NCBI RefSeq assembly: GCF_029407905.1
Contig: NC_073634.1
Location: 25,309,501-25,373,500, forward strand
Direction: 5' to 3'
DNA from: Bubalus kerabau
Lineage: Eukaryota; Chordata; Mammalia; Artiodactyla; Bovidae
DNA length: 64,000 nucleotides
Part shown: positions 1 through 9,261 of the stretch, in pieces
Layout of the letters: each line of letters opens with the position of its first letter
Numbering within the stretch: the first letter of the stretch is position 1
Position numbers and translations under genes: made by a program
Notes under the pieces: generated by a model
Databases searched by the model: none
What the model saw: the letters and a program-made list of their open reading frames with translations, nothing else
Told to the model about the DNA's origin: nothing

Positions 1-574
1 AAATTGTTTTCCTTCTCTGTCTTGGCTGTATTCTACTCTGTCACCTTCATTGATCTTTAGACATGAATCATGTCAGATTTTCCATCATCCCAGCTTGTTT
101 TACCAACTCACTCCCTATTTTCTCATTACCCTCTAATTTCTCAAATTGAGCTGGAGCTGGGTGCATTTCAGGCTGGCTTAGCTGAGTGAGGATGCCAGGG
201 GGTATTGGCTCATAAATACCATGTTGAGAGCAAGGGCGAGTAAGGCAGGAAGGTGTATAATCAATATGCCATTGGCTGGAGGAAACTAGTCAGTCACTGC
301 CTTTGAAGACAGCTGTAGTTAAGATTCAAGAGTGGGCAGTGCTGTTCGCATAATTACTATCAATGAAAGTGGCAACTCCCATGGTGAATTAGACCTTGTT
401 TCCCAGAATAGCTGAGATTTCTAATTGATAACACACAGAGACCACAAGCAAAACATGAAGGAAAGAAGGCTATTAATTTTAAATAGAAACTATACAAAGT
501 GAAAATTGAGACAAGAAAATGAATTAAAAAAAAAAGAAATAACTGTGCTCAGAATAAACTTCTTTTATGGGTAA
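1..574. other. Unassigned non-coding DNA
   Basis: I see no gene, no recognisable repeat and no long open frame here. The stretch is moderately AT-rich with an A-run near 527-536. It may hold old repeats too decayed to recognise by eye. Confidence 0.5.
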
Positions 575-720
575 TTTATTATGTTTTAGGATTGTGCTAA
601 GTGTTTTATACGTGTTATTTCATGTAATCCTTTCCCAATAGCCTAGAATTATTGTGTAATTGGTAAGAAAATGGAGACTTAGTTTAAGTCGTGGACCATG
701 GAACCAAGTAAGCTAACTAA
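575..720 (-). repeat. MIR SINE fragment
   Basis: The core gtgctaagtgttttatacg is followed by a stretch like the MIR text for ordinary base counts and the gagactta segment. The order matches the reverse complement of the MIR consensus. It is an old, diverged copy and its ends are approximate. Confidence 0.55.
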
Positions 721-812
721 CTCCCCCCACCCCAAATTTAGCCATTCTGTCCTTCTAGGTACCTTATGTGGGTACGTTATTATCATTTTGTCTTTTAACT
801 AATTAATACATA

Positions 813-1007
813 GTACATAATACATAGGTTCATCCTTAAATGTAAATGCAAAACAGAAAATACCTTAAATCTCTTTTCTCTCACATTTGAAATAGAGATA
901 GAGGAAGTAAGACTAGGAGAATGTGGAGGTAATGATAGAAGCCGGAAGAAAGAGAGGAGAACTTAGGAGAACATATGTCCAAAATGAGCCTTTTAGGTAT
1001 GAGCCCA
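813..1007 (+). repeat. Local direct duplication, copy A
   Basis: This stretch of about 195 bp recurs in the same orientation at 1861-2057, about 1,048 bp downstream, with roughly 90% identity by eye. Both copies begin at gtacataata and end at gagccca. I do not recognise the unit as a known interspersed repeat, so a local segmental duplication is the simplest reading. A lineage-specific repeat I do not know is the alternative. Confidence 0.8.
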
Positions 1008-1145
1008 TGAACGACATGCTGTGATGTCCTCAAGCTAATTTCATAATGGTTGCTAAAGCCATTCTCAGGGTCGAGAAAGGGTTGCAAATATCTGCCTCAA
1101 TATCTACTTCATTGATAAGTTTTTGAAGAGCATTAGTATTCTTTC
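1008..1145. other. Unassigned spacer
   Basis: This lies between duplication copy A and a Bov-tA. The similarity to copy B stops sharply at its left edge. Nothing else is recognisable. Confidence 0.5.
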
Positions 1146-1355
1146 AGGGCTTCCCTGGTGGCTCAGATGGTAAAGAATCTGCCTGCAATGTGGGAGTCCT
1201 GGATTAGATCCCTGGGTTGGGAAGATCCCCTGAAGAAGGGCATGGCAACCCACTTCAGTATTCTTGCCTGGAGAATCCCCATGGACAGAGGAGCCTGGAG
1301 GGCTACAGTCCATGGGGTTGCAATTAATTGGACATGATTGAAAGACTAAGCACAG
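1146..1355 (+). mobile_element. Bov-tA SINE
   Basis: The tRNA-Glu-derived head (gcttccctggtggctcagat, with A- and B-box-like segments) is followed by the Bov body (ccagtattcttgcctggaga, then gaggagcctgg) and a worn tail. Such SINEs are transcribed by RNA polymerase III and mobilised by BovB or L1 enzymes. Several substitutions and a tail without clear TSDs suggest an older copy. It lies between the two arms of the direct duplication. Confidence 0.93.
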
Positions 1356-1383
1356 TGCGTGTGGGTACCAATCACAGGTATAA

Positions 1384-1597
1384 TAGTAGAGTTGTCCTTC
1401 TGTACTCATGAGGGATTGGTTCCAGAACCCATTATTGGATACAAAAATCTGTTGGCCTTTCTGTATCTGTGTTCTGCCTCTGTGGATTTAACCAACCTCA
1501 GATCATGTAGTGCCATATGTATTTATTGAAAAAAAATTTCATGTAAATGGACCTGTGCTCCAACCCATGTTTTTCAAGGGTCAGCTGTTCTTTTCTC
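1384..1597. mobile_element. Tigger/MER2-like DNA-transposon remnant
   Basis: The left part contains gggattggttccagaaccc and the right part a tctgtggatttaaccaacc segment, both typical of MER2/Tigger (pogo-type) terminal regions. The right end ttcaagggtcagctg resembles the Tigger-type terminal inverted repeat. The interior is shortened, so this is a non-autonomous or deleted copy. The subfamily is uncertain. Confidence 0.6.
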
Positions 1598-1860
1598 TCA
1601 ACCATTTCTTGCTCATTGAACATGATATGCTTGTATACATTTTGGGCTACTTGAATTCATAGTCACCTTTGAGTTTGACCTAAAACTGGGTAACTGGGCA
1701 AAGAAGTACAAGGGCATTTTTTCTAGTTAACTTTGACTACCTTCCTCTGAATAATTTTGGGTAGAGCAAATAACACTAAATTTAGGGGAAGGAAAACTGA
1801 GTTTGAATGTAAACAGAGGCACTAAGGTATTATATAAGAAAATATCATAAATGGTGCATG
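1598..1860. other. Unassigned spacer
   Basis: No gene is visible. The words near 1740-1830 (cttcctctgaataattttgg) faintly recall an old MIR, but not enough to call one. Confidence 0.4.
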
Positions 1861-2057
1861 GTACATAATAAATAGGTTCATCCTTAAATGTAAATATGAA
1901 ACAGAAAATACCTTAAATCTATTTTCGCTCACATTTGAAGTAGAGATAGAGGAAGAAAGACTAGGAGACTGTGGAGGTAATGATAGGAACAGGAAGAAAG
2001 AGAGGAGAACCTAAGAGAATGTATGTCCAAAATGAGCCTTTTAGGTAAGAGCCCAAC
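1861..2057 (+). repeat. Local direct duplication, copy B
   Basis: This is the partner of 813-1007. Differences are scattered substitutions plus small indels (for example gaagtaagac in copy A against gaagaaagac here), so the event is not recent. Flanks on both sides differ from those of copy A, which sets the duplicated unit at about 195 bp. Confidence 0.8.
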
Positions 2058-2114
2058 AACCTTCTTTGTCACTCTTTCACCTCCAGTCCTCCTCCAATAC
2101 TGTCTCCAGTCCAG

Positions 2115-2313
2115 CTGCTAAGTCACGTCAGTCGTGTTCGACTCTGTGCGACCCCAGAGACAGCAGCTCACCAGGCTCCCCAGTCCCTGGAATTCTCCAG
2201 GCCAGAACACTGGAGTGGGTTGCCATTTCCTTCTCCAGTGCATGAAAGTGAAAACTGAAAGTGAAGTCGCTCAGTCTTGTCCGACTCTTAGCGACCCCAT
2301 GGACTGCAGCCTA
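2115..2313 (-). mobile_element. Bov-A2 SINE, 5'-truncated
   Basis: Reverse-complement Bov-A2: it opens with gctgctaagtcacgtcagtc and passes the first monomer and the gaaagtgaaaactgaaagtg linker. It stops part-way through the second monomer at cctaccag. The 9-bp direct repeat ccagtccag at 2106-2114 and 2314-2322 is a perfect TSD, so the truncation happened at insertion. Confidence 0.93.
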
Positions 2314-2322
2314 CCAGTCCAG

Positions 2323-3427
2323 ACGCAAATACAAATGGAACATGAATCTCTGTCTTCATCTAAAAATGACTCACAGCAAGATTGAATTCTGATCTATATT
2401 CCAGATGAAGGAGAGGTCTATGGTGTCAAGTCCAGTGTTTGTTATTGACATTTTTCCATTTGATGGAGTCTGAGCACTCAGGAGGAAGAGTGAAGAGGAC
2501 TGAGTGGGGAAACTGAGGACTCCAGATGAAAAGAGTAACTTTGCTGACTTTTCCTTGGGTACGATCAGTCCTAAATTAATCCCAGGCTTCAAATGCAGTG
2601 AGGGATGAGGAGCATTTTCTGTAAGTTTTCAATGTCACCAAGTACTTGAGACCCTTTTTTGGGTATTTAAGAAGGTCATGAAAATCACGCTTACCTTTAC
2701 TTGTAAGATATCTACTAGGTCATAATGAAGTAGTTTGAATGCATAAACAAAGATTACAGGCTTGTATCTGATTCCAAAGTTCAAGCTATTATGGACTCCT
2801 CTCTCCTCTGTTCAGCCTCCATCCTTGCTCTCAGGTTGCCAAGGTAAAAGACTTGAGCTATACACTAGTCATGGGGCAGAGGGACAGACTATCAAGAGTG
2901 TCAGGCATAGCAGTCAATGTCTTTGGCGATGTAGTTGATGGATTCTTGTGGACCTCAGCTTGTTCAGCACATGTGAGATCTTACTATTAATAAACTGGTT
3001 AGCTGAGAGGTACTACTTGCCCACAGACAGTCTGCCAATTTTTGAAGAGTAGTACAATTAAGAAAACAATTCATTTTTTCTTTGATGACAGCCTTCAAGG
3101 ATTATGCAATTAGTCTCATCATCATAAATAGAAATTCTCATGATACCAGCAAATTGTGGATACAGTGACTCACAGAGAGCTCATATAAGAGAATGCCAGC
3201 CAGCCAGTATTTACTCTCTGAGGGTAACTAACCATTGTGGAGGTACAGCTGGTGGCAAAGGATGTGATGATTCTAGAGGAAATGGGAAGGGGAAGTGACA
3301 TTTCTTTTAGTGTAGACTATTGACCATCATTGAAATGGCACCCACTTGAATTGATTTACAAAATCACATCACTGACTTCAGACATGTGCTTCTGGGCACT
3401 GTGATGAATTATATATAAAAAAGACCT
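2323..3427. other. Unassigned non-coding DNA
   Basis: No recognisable gene or repeat in about 1.1 kb. Open frames here are short and carry no motif I know. Confidence 0.5.
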
Positions 3428-3440
3428 GTGCCCTTTAAGG

Positions 3441-3727
3441 GGGAGAAGGAAATGGCAACCCACTCCAGTATTCTTGCCTGGAGAATCCCGTGGACAGAGG
3501 AGCCTGGTGGGCTGTTGTCCATGGGGTCGCACAGATTCGGACACGACTGAAGTGACTTAGCATGCATGTATGCATTGGAGAAGGAAATGGCAACCCACTC
3601 CAGTGTTCCAGTGTTCTTGCCTGGAGAATCCCAGGGGTAGAGGAGCCTGGTGGGCTGCCGTCTCTGGAGTCGCACAGGGTCCGACACAACTGAAGTGACT
3701 TAGCAGCAGCAGCAGCAGCAGCAGCAG
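3441..3727 (+). mobile_element. Bov-A2 SINE with CAG tail
   Basis: Two Bov monomers in sense orientation are joined by a tgcattggagaaggaaatgg linker. The second ends in gacttag followed by a (CAG)n run at about 3704-3727. An 8-bp cagtgttc unit is duplicated near 3604-3619. The repeat gtgccctttaagg (3428-3440) and gtaccctttaagg (3746-3758) looks like a 13-bp TSD with one mismatch. This leaves about 18 extra bases between the CAG tail and the right TSD. Confidence 0.92.
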
Positions 3728-3758
3728 CCCTTCAATGAGCAAACAGTACCCTTTAAGG

Positions 3759-4479
3759 AGCATCCTTTGGTTGTGCTGCAAATAGAGATTCAAAAGTCTG
3801 GTTTTGAACCCATGCTACTGTTGGCTCATTGAAAGAAGAATTCAACTTTCCATTAGAGAATTCCACAACCATTTAATAGAGTAATGTGAGCAAAACTCTA
3901 TATTAGATGATGTAGAGGAACAGAGATAAGGATGAAGGTTGATGCCTCATAAGCCATAGGGTCCTGTTTGTAGGGATTCTCTTCACCTGGTTCATTGGAG
4001 CTCTCAGTAGAGCCCACTGCATGATAGATGTGAACAAGTGTGGCATTGTGAAATACTGACTTTTCCTCTGTCTTGGTTCATGTTCCTTTCCAAGGAAGAC
4101 TCAGGCAGGAGTAGTTTACCTGTGAAGTGATCCCAGGGAGCACAGCTGAGGAACTGGAGAAGGTGAGATGGAATGGAGAAAAGCCAGTAAAGTGTGTTGA
4201 CGAGCACATTGCACTCTGGGTCACTGGGGTTCTCTGAGGTACTTTGTAGGACATGTGCCAGATGTCCTACTGGAGGATAAGGAGTTGAGACATTTACTGA
4301 CTTCCAGCCCCCATCAGGTGGGGAGTGGCCCTGGGGTCATAAATCCCTCGGAATTTTCTAGTGCTGACAAGGCTGAACAGGCTTGAGAGGCTGAAGGAGA
4401 TCAGGAGCTCCAGGTGGGAGCTGTCAGCAGGTTGGAAACATTTTGCCCTGAAATTCACCTCAGACTAGGGAAGTGCTGT
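3759..4479. other. Unassigned non-coding DNA
   Basis: No gene or confident repeat is visible in about 720 bp. Confidence 0.5.
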
Positions 4480-4640
4480 TGATTTATTGTAACAGTTGCA
4501 CGTATTCTCCACAGAAGTTTTGGAAAACAGAGAGGATAAGATACCATAATCTCACGTCTCAGAGATGACCACCGTCATCATCCTAGTGTATTTCCTACCA
4601 AAAATCGGTTTTTTCGTTGTCTGTGTGTTCTATGTACGTA
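4480..4640 (+). repeat. Possible old L1M 3'-region fragment
   Basis: The order 'ataatctcacgtctcagagatgaccaccgtcat' followed by a gtgtatttcctacc segment recalls the common old L1M 3' text about ataccataatctc / gagataaccactgt. The match is by memory and weak. Confidence 0.3.
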
Positions 4641-4741
4641 TATGGGAGGGGTTGCTTTGTTTTGTTTGAAATGTTACTTTGTAGGAATGTTGCAGATATT
4701 ATTCTGGGTGTTCTGGAGGAAGAGAGGAAATCAGGGAGCCC

Positions 4742-5095
4742 CAGAAGCTTAGTCTGGGCTGCTAAATGGTATACCATAGACTGGGTGATTTATAAACAAC
4801 AACAAGTTGTTTATCACAGTTCTGGAAACTTGAGGTCCAAAATCAGGTTTCAGAACAGAAAGGAAGTGGTGAGCTTCCTTTTCTGGGGTGCAGACTACCA
4901 ACTTGTATTCTCACATGACAGAGAGCAGAGCGCTCTCTTGGGTAGGGCCTTTCATAAGGAAACACTAATCCCATTCATGAGGGCTCCATCCTTATGACCT
5001 AATTGCCCCCTCCTAATACCATCTCATTAGGGGTTAGGATTTAACATGTGAATTTTGAGGGAGTAAAAATATCCAGTCTTTAGAACCCTGACAGT
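4742..5095 (+). repeat. Old mammalian repeat (GGGCTGC..ATACCATAGACTGGG family)
   Basis: The hallmark text includes gtctgggctgc, accatagactgggtgattta, cacagttctgg, ccattcatgagggctccatc and gggggttaggattt-like sequence, in the order seen in a widespread old repeat. The same family appears at 34365-35028 (same strand) and 15965-16110 (opposite strand). I recognise the family but cannot name it safely; an L1M 3' end or an old LTR are the candidates. Confidence 0.6.
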
Positions 5096-5570
5096 AGCAA
5101 GAAAGAAGAAAGAGATTCAACCCAAGATTGAAGGGTTGCTAGAAAAGCAACTCTTTGGTACCCTAGAAATTCAGGACCTTAGGCTCAGGGATGCTAAGGC
5201 ACAGAAAAAACAGATTTGTCCTTTGGAGGGCCACAAGTAAGCTGGGGTAGTGACATCTGGGGACAGAGTTGCTGACCAATGCAGATCGACAATGATTACA
5301 GATAACCTAAGGGAGCTCCCTGCTGTTTGGTTTGCATAGTGTTCTGGGACTTTTCCAAAACCATAAGGTGGGGGGAGTGGGCAGAAACGACTGATATGAA
5401 TTATCCCATCAGTATTATGGATGTGGGCTCACAGTTAGCTTTAGTTTGATTAAGAAAGAAAGAAATCAAATATTTAAATTCCAGATTTCTATTGATTTCC
5501 TAGGAGATCACTCTCCTGTGGCCTCCTTGACTTCTGGTTCCTGAGTTGAATCTACTGTTTCTGATGCTGG
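5096..5570. other. Unassigned non-coding DNA
   Basis: Nothing recognisable in about 470 bp upstream of the BovB fragment. Confidence 0.5.
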
Positions 5571-5998
5571 TTCAGTTCAGTTGCTCAGTCATGTCCGACT
5601 CTTTGTGACCCCATGAACTGCATCACGCCAGGCCTCCCTGTCCATCACCAACTCCCGGAGTTTACTCAAACTCATGTCCATCGAGTTGGTGATGCCATCC
5701 AACAATCTTGTCCTCTGTTGTCCCCTTCTCCTGCCTTCAATCTTTCCCAGCATCAGGGTCTTTTCCAATGAGTTGGTTCTTCGCATCACATGGCCAAAGT
5801 ATTGGAGTTTCAGCTTCAGCATCATATTTAGGACTGATTTCCTTGAGGATGGGCTGGTTGGATCTCCTTGCAGTCCAAGGGACTCTCAAGAGTCTTCTCC
5901 AACACCACAGTTCAAAAGCATCAATTCTTCGGCACTTAGCTTTCTGTATAGTCCAACTCTCATACCCATACATGACTACTGGAAAAACCATAACTTTC
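5571..5998 (-). mobile_element. BovB LINE, 3' fragment interrupted by a retrocopy
   Basis: The reverse complement encodes the C-terminal part of BovB ORF2, including the VVMYGYESWTIQKAKCRRID and KLKLQYFGHVMRR stretches, and the 3' end is at ttcagttcagttgctcagtc. The match stops at accataacttt, exactly where the ST13 poly(A) tract begins. The next BovB bases (agacagacctttgttg) reappear at about 7314-7331 beyond the ST13 copy. The retrocopy therefore landed inside this BovB. Stops and frameshifts make ORF2 non-functional. Confidence 0.95.
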
Positions 5999-7317
5999 TT
6001 TTTTTTTTTTAAGGTTTAAAAATTGCTTAAAGTTTTTAATTTCTAGTAGGAAAACCTTATCTGAATGAATACCCTAATGACAAACCGCTGTAAAATGTTT
6101 TCAGCTGCATTTGGGGCAAAGGGGTAGGGATTATCTTTTAAGTACCCCAGCTTTCTTCATGAGAAGGTCAGAGGTACCCTGGTTTGTATTATTACAACAT
6201 CCATTAGGTGATCTAAGTTGCTTTTCCTCTAACAAGGCTTTATGACAGAAGGGCATTATGCTTAACCTCCAAATTTGGCCAACAATTTACTGATGAGATT
6301 CATAACCTTTGGGTTGCTCTGATATTTTGACATATTTGCTGGGTTCTGGGCCACATCCTGGAAGGCCACCATAACTTCTGGATCCTGCAGCCCACCCAGC
6401 TCCCCCATCCCTGGGATTCTCAAGGACCTCTGGATCACTAAGAATTTCATTGAGTCCAGGCATTCCTGCCATTCCAGGTATTCCCCCTCCCATTCCAGGC
6501 ATTTCCCCAGGAAAGCCACCTGGAAAAGAGCCATACTGAGATCCTGATTGTCTTCTGGCTTCTTCCTCCCTCTGGACTCTCTCATGTTCTTCCCGAGCCT
6601 TCTTTACCCTTTCTATTCTTTCTTTGATCTCATGCTCTTCACGTTTTTGCTCATACTTTCTCTGATGTTCAGCAATTTTCTGGGCCTTTGGTTGAACTTC
6701 CTTCAGCATTGCACTAGATCTTCATCATAATCCAGCTTCCAGGCAAGACCAAGGTCATGGGCAACTTCTTCCCCTTGGCCCAGAAGTCTGTATGCTTTCC
6801 CTCACCGCTTGTGTGGCTGAGCTGAATCAGGATTTATTTCAATAGCTCACTGTCACAATCTCAGATGGCAGCATTTGGCTTATGTAATTTGATGAAGACA
6901 TTGGCTCTCTTGGCATACAGAATAGCCAAACGAGGATTTAGCTTGATGGCAAGTGAACAAGTCAATGGCTTTCTGTAGTTCACCATCATTCAGGGCATCG
7001 ATGGCAGCCACTTTTTTTAAGCATTTGCCTGATCCATCATCTCCTCAGTTATCTCTACATTTTCATCTCCCATTTCTTGAGGTGCATCAGTGTCTGGTTC
7101 AATCACACCTTCATTGTCAATTTCTAGATCACTTTCCTCATTTGATGGTTCATCTGTCTTTATGTTTTCCTCTGCCTTCTTACTATCTGTTTTTTCTTTC
7201 TTGGTATTTTCTTCTGATTTAATTTTATGAGCAGCAGGTGGTATTTTACCCACCATGCTCTCCACCCACTCCCTCAGGAAGTACATTTCCCTGGTGTGCA
7301 GAATGCTCGGGTCCTAG
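5999..7317 (-). pseudogene. ST13: ST13 (HSC70-interacting protein) processed pseudogene
   Basis: A 5'-truncated, intron-less copy of the mRNA for Hip, the cytosolic co-chaperone that binds HSC70 through a TPR domain. In minus-strand order it shows the acidic segment with FLREWVESM and EESDLEIDNEGVIEPDTDAP (about 7286-7020), a damaged TPR region, the KIAEHQRKYEQKREEHEIKE charged helix (near 6670), GGFPG/GMPGM repeats, and the C-terminal end DPEVMVAFQDVAQNPANMSK. A 3'UTR follows to a 12-base T run (5999-6010), the poly(A) tail. Lesions: an in-frame stop just before DPSILHT, an extra base near 7018, several indels in the TPR part, a 39-bp foreign patch at 6387-6425 and a stop two codons early. 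The true N-terminus is missing. It is not expected to make a protein. Confidence 0.96.
6387..6425 (+). repeat. 39-bp Bov-A2-derived patch inside the ST13 copy
   Basis: These 39 bp are identical to 7391-7429 in the Bov-A2 monomer about 1 kb away. They share two variants, cacccagctc and tctcaagg, that the other Bov-A2 copies in this window lack (those read caccaggctc and tctccagg). In normal ST13 coding sequence only a few bases (an LAAM-coding stretch) lie here. Short identities (gcag on the left, aagg on the right) sit at the joins. Confidence 0.9.
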
Positions 7318-7332
7318 ACAGACCTTTGTTGC

Positions 7333-7450
7333 TGGTTGCTGCTGCTGCTAAGTTGCTTCAGTCGTGTCCAACTCTGCGACCCCATAGACGGCAGCCCACC
7401 CAGCTCCCCCATCCCTGGGATTCTCAAGGCAAGAACACTGGAGTGGGTTA
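7333..7450 (-). mobile_element. Bov-A2 SINE, single monomer
   Basis: It begins ctggttgctgctgctgctaa and runs to ggagtgggtta, about one Bov-A2 monomer in reverse complement, lacking the second monomer. Its left edge abuts the BovB remnant gacctttgttg. Positions 7391-7429 are the likely donor of the patch at 6387-6425. Confidence 0.9.
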
Positions 7451-8405
7451 CATCAACCCAAATATGCCCTTTTGCTCCTTTACCATTTTCCACACACAAA
7501 AAATTGACTTATTCTGAATATGTCCTCTGGTCAATTTTACTAAAGACTGGGGTCCCAGGGAGAGATCACATTACCCTTTAGCTTCATGCTATCTTTTCTT
7601 TTCCTGTATCTCTCAAAGAGATTGAGAGCAGAACAAGAAAAGATTTCTCTTACAGCAAGAATGGGCTCCACTGGTTCTTTAGGCTGGAGCTTACTCTGAT
7701 TACTTGTTAAGTATATTCTCTGTTTTTGATCATTCTTCTAAGAAGAAAAACAAATTTCTCTGCTTTTCGTTTCATTAAAAGCTGCTAATGACCTTGTGGA
7801 ACTCCATCATGCTCTTGGAGCCTGGTTGTTGTTCAATCACTAAGAAGGATCTTTTGTGACCCCACGGACTGCAGCATTTTATAGCCATACATTCTCTAAA
7901 ATTCCCTTGAGGAAATAGATCTTCTAGATACAGACAGTGCTCTTCCTAAAGGTATTCTATTGAATAAAGTTATATATTGCATATAAAACAGCCTCTTCAA
8001 GAATTCCCAAGCTGAGTGGTTGAGAGCCTTAAGGTTGCGACACCAAAGCCCATTTCATTCTTCTCCTCTTAGGAACTCTGGATGATGTTCTCTAGCTTCC
8101 CATGTAGTAAGGATGTGACTGTGTGATGACTCTGAACCATGAACCGTGAGCAAAAATGACAGATGTCACTTCCAGGTTGAATGATGTTCGTGCTGGCATG
8201 CAGCTCTCCAGCTCTCTCTCTGTCATGGCAGCTGCAGCAACAATGTGGTCAGATGGCAGAGCTGAAAAATGGGAGCAACCAGGACCATGGGGTCACCTCC
8301 TAGAGCAATTGCCCTGGAGAAGGCTTGACTGAGACTTTGAGGTCTATTTGGGAAAGAAACTATTGTTATGTTAGGCCACTAAAATTTGGAGGTTGTTTTG
8401 TAACT
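7451..8405. other. Mostly unassigned; one decayed Bov SINE scrap
   Basis: At 7826-7880 the words gttgttgttcaatcactaag and gaccccacggactgcagca mark a reverse-strand scrap of a Bov-tA. The rest shows no gene or clear repeat. Confidence 0.5.
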
Positions 8406-8417
8406 ATCACATATCCT

Positions 8418-8696
8418 GCTGCTGTTGCTGCTGCTAAGTCGCTTCAGTTATGTCCGACTCTGTGCGACCCCGTAGACGGCAGCCCACCAGGCTCCCCCAT
8501 CCCTGGGATTCTCCAGGCAAGAACACTGGAGTGGGTTGCCATTTCCTTCTCCAATGCATGAAAGGGAAAATTGAAAGTGAAGTCACTCAGTTGTGTCTGA
8601 CTCTTCACGATCCCATGGACTGCAGCCTACCAGGCGCCTCCATCCATGGGATTTTCCAGGCAAGAGTACTGGAGTGGGGTGCCATTGTCTTCTCCG
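8418..8696 (-). mobile_element. Bov-A2 SINE, complete dimer
   Basis: A full reverse-strand Bov-A2: (GCT)n head, two monomers, and end at gccattgtcttctccg. The direct repeat atcacatatcct at 8406-8417 and 8697-8708 is a perfect 12-bp TSD, pointing to a fairly young insertion. Confidence 0.96.
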
Positions 8697-8747
8697 ATCA
8701 CATATCCTAAATTAATGGTTAAGCAGTGATCTAGTTAATGTGACCAA

Positions 8748-8957
8748 ATCTGATATCAGACTTGCTAGGTTCCATTCCATGCCCTACCACATTCTAACTG
8801 TTTGACCTTAAAGAAAATACTCAATCTTATTAAACCTCAGTTTCTTCATATTTATAATAATACCTTACTGTACAGGGTGACAACCAATATGAAGAACTTA
8901 GAATACTGTCTGGCACAAAAGAAATCTTTAAAAAGCAATAGTTTTTTGATGACAAGT
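8748..8957 (+). repeat. MIR SINE
   Basis: MIR words appear in order: gcttgctaggttcc, ctgtttgacc, cctcagtttcttcata, taataataccttactg, and gaacttagaatactgtctgg. It is an old copy, disrupted at its right end by the next Bov-A2. Confidence 0.7.
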
Positions 8958-8968
8958 ATGGTGCCTGA

Positions 8969-9250
8969 CGGAGAAGGCAATGGCACCCCACTCCAGTACT
9001 CTTGCCTGGAAAATCCCATGGACAGAGGAGCCTGGTAGGCTGCAGTCCATGGGGTCACGAAGAGTCGGACATGACTGAGCGACTTCACTTTCACTTTTCA
9101 CTTTCATGCATTGGAGAAGGAAATGGCAACCCACTGCAGTGTTCTTGCCTGGAGAATCCCAGGGATGGGGGAGCCTGGTGGGCTGCCGTCTATGGGGTCG
9201 CACAGAGTCAGACACGACTGAAGCGACTCAGCAGCAGCAGCAGCAGCAGC
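8969..9250 (+). mobile_element. Bov-A2 SINE, complete dimer
   Basis: Sense Bov-A2: ggagaaggcaatggcacccc start, two monomers joined by a ttcactttcactttt linker, and a (CAG)n tail. The perfect 11-bp TSD is atggtgcctga at 8958-8968 and 9251-9261. Few differences from consensus suggest a young copy. Confidence 0.96.
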
Positions 9251-9261
9251 ATGGTGCCTGA

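Noticed and set aside
1146..1220. tRNA-like A and B boxes
   Set aside because: These are the tRNA-Glu-derived heads of Bov-tA SINEs; none folds as a complete tRNA gene.
2134..2385. Bov-A2-derived open frames (here and in most other SINEs)
   Set aside because: The same peptide-like strings recur wherever Bov SINEs lie; they are translations of the SINE, not genes.
4617..4997. 126-codon open frame, plus strand
   Set aside because: Its second half lies in an old interspersed repeat, it has no known motif, and no splice or promoter context supports it.
9226..9250. CAG repeat tracts as disease-type or coding repeats
   Set aside because: They are the ordinary tails of Bov-A2 elements.
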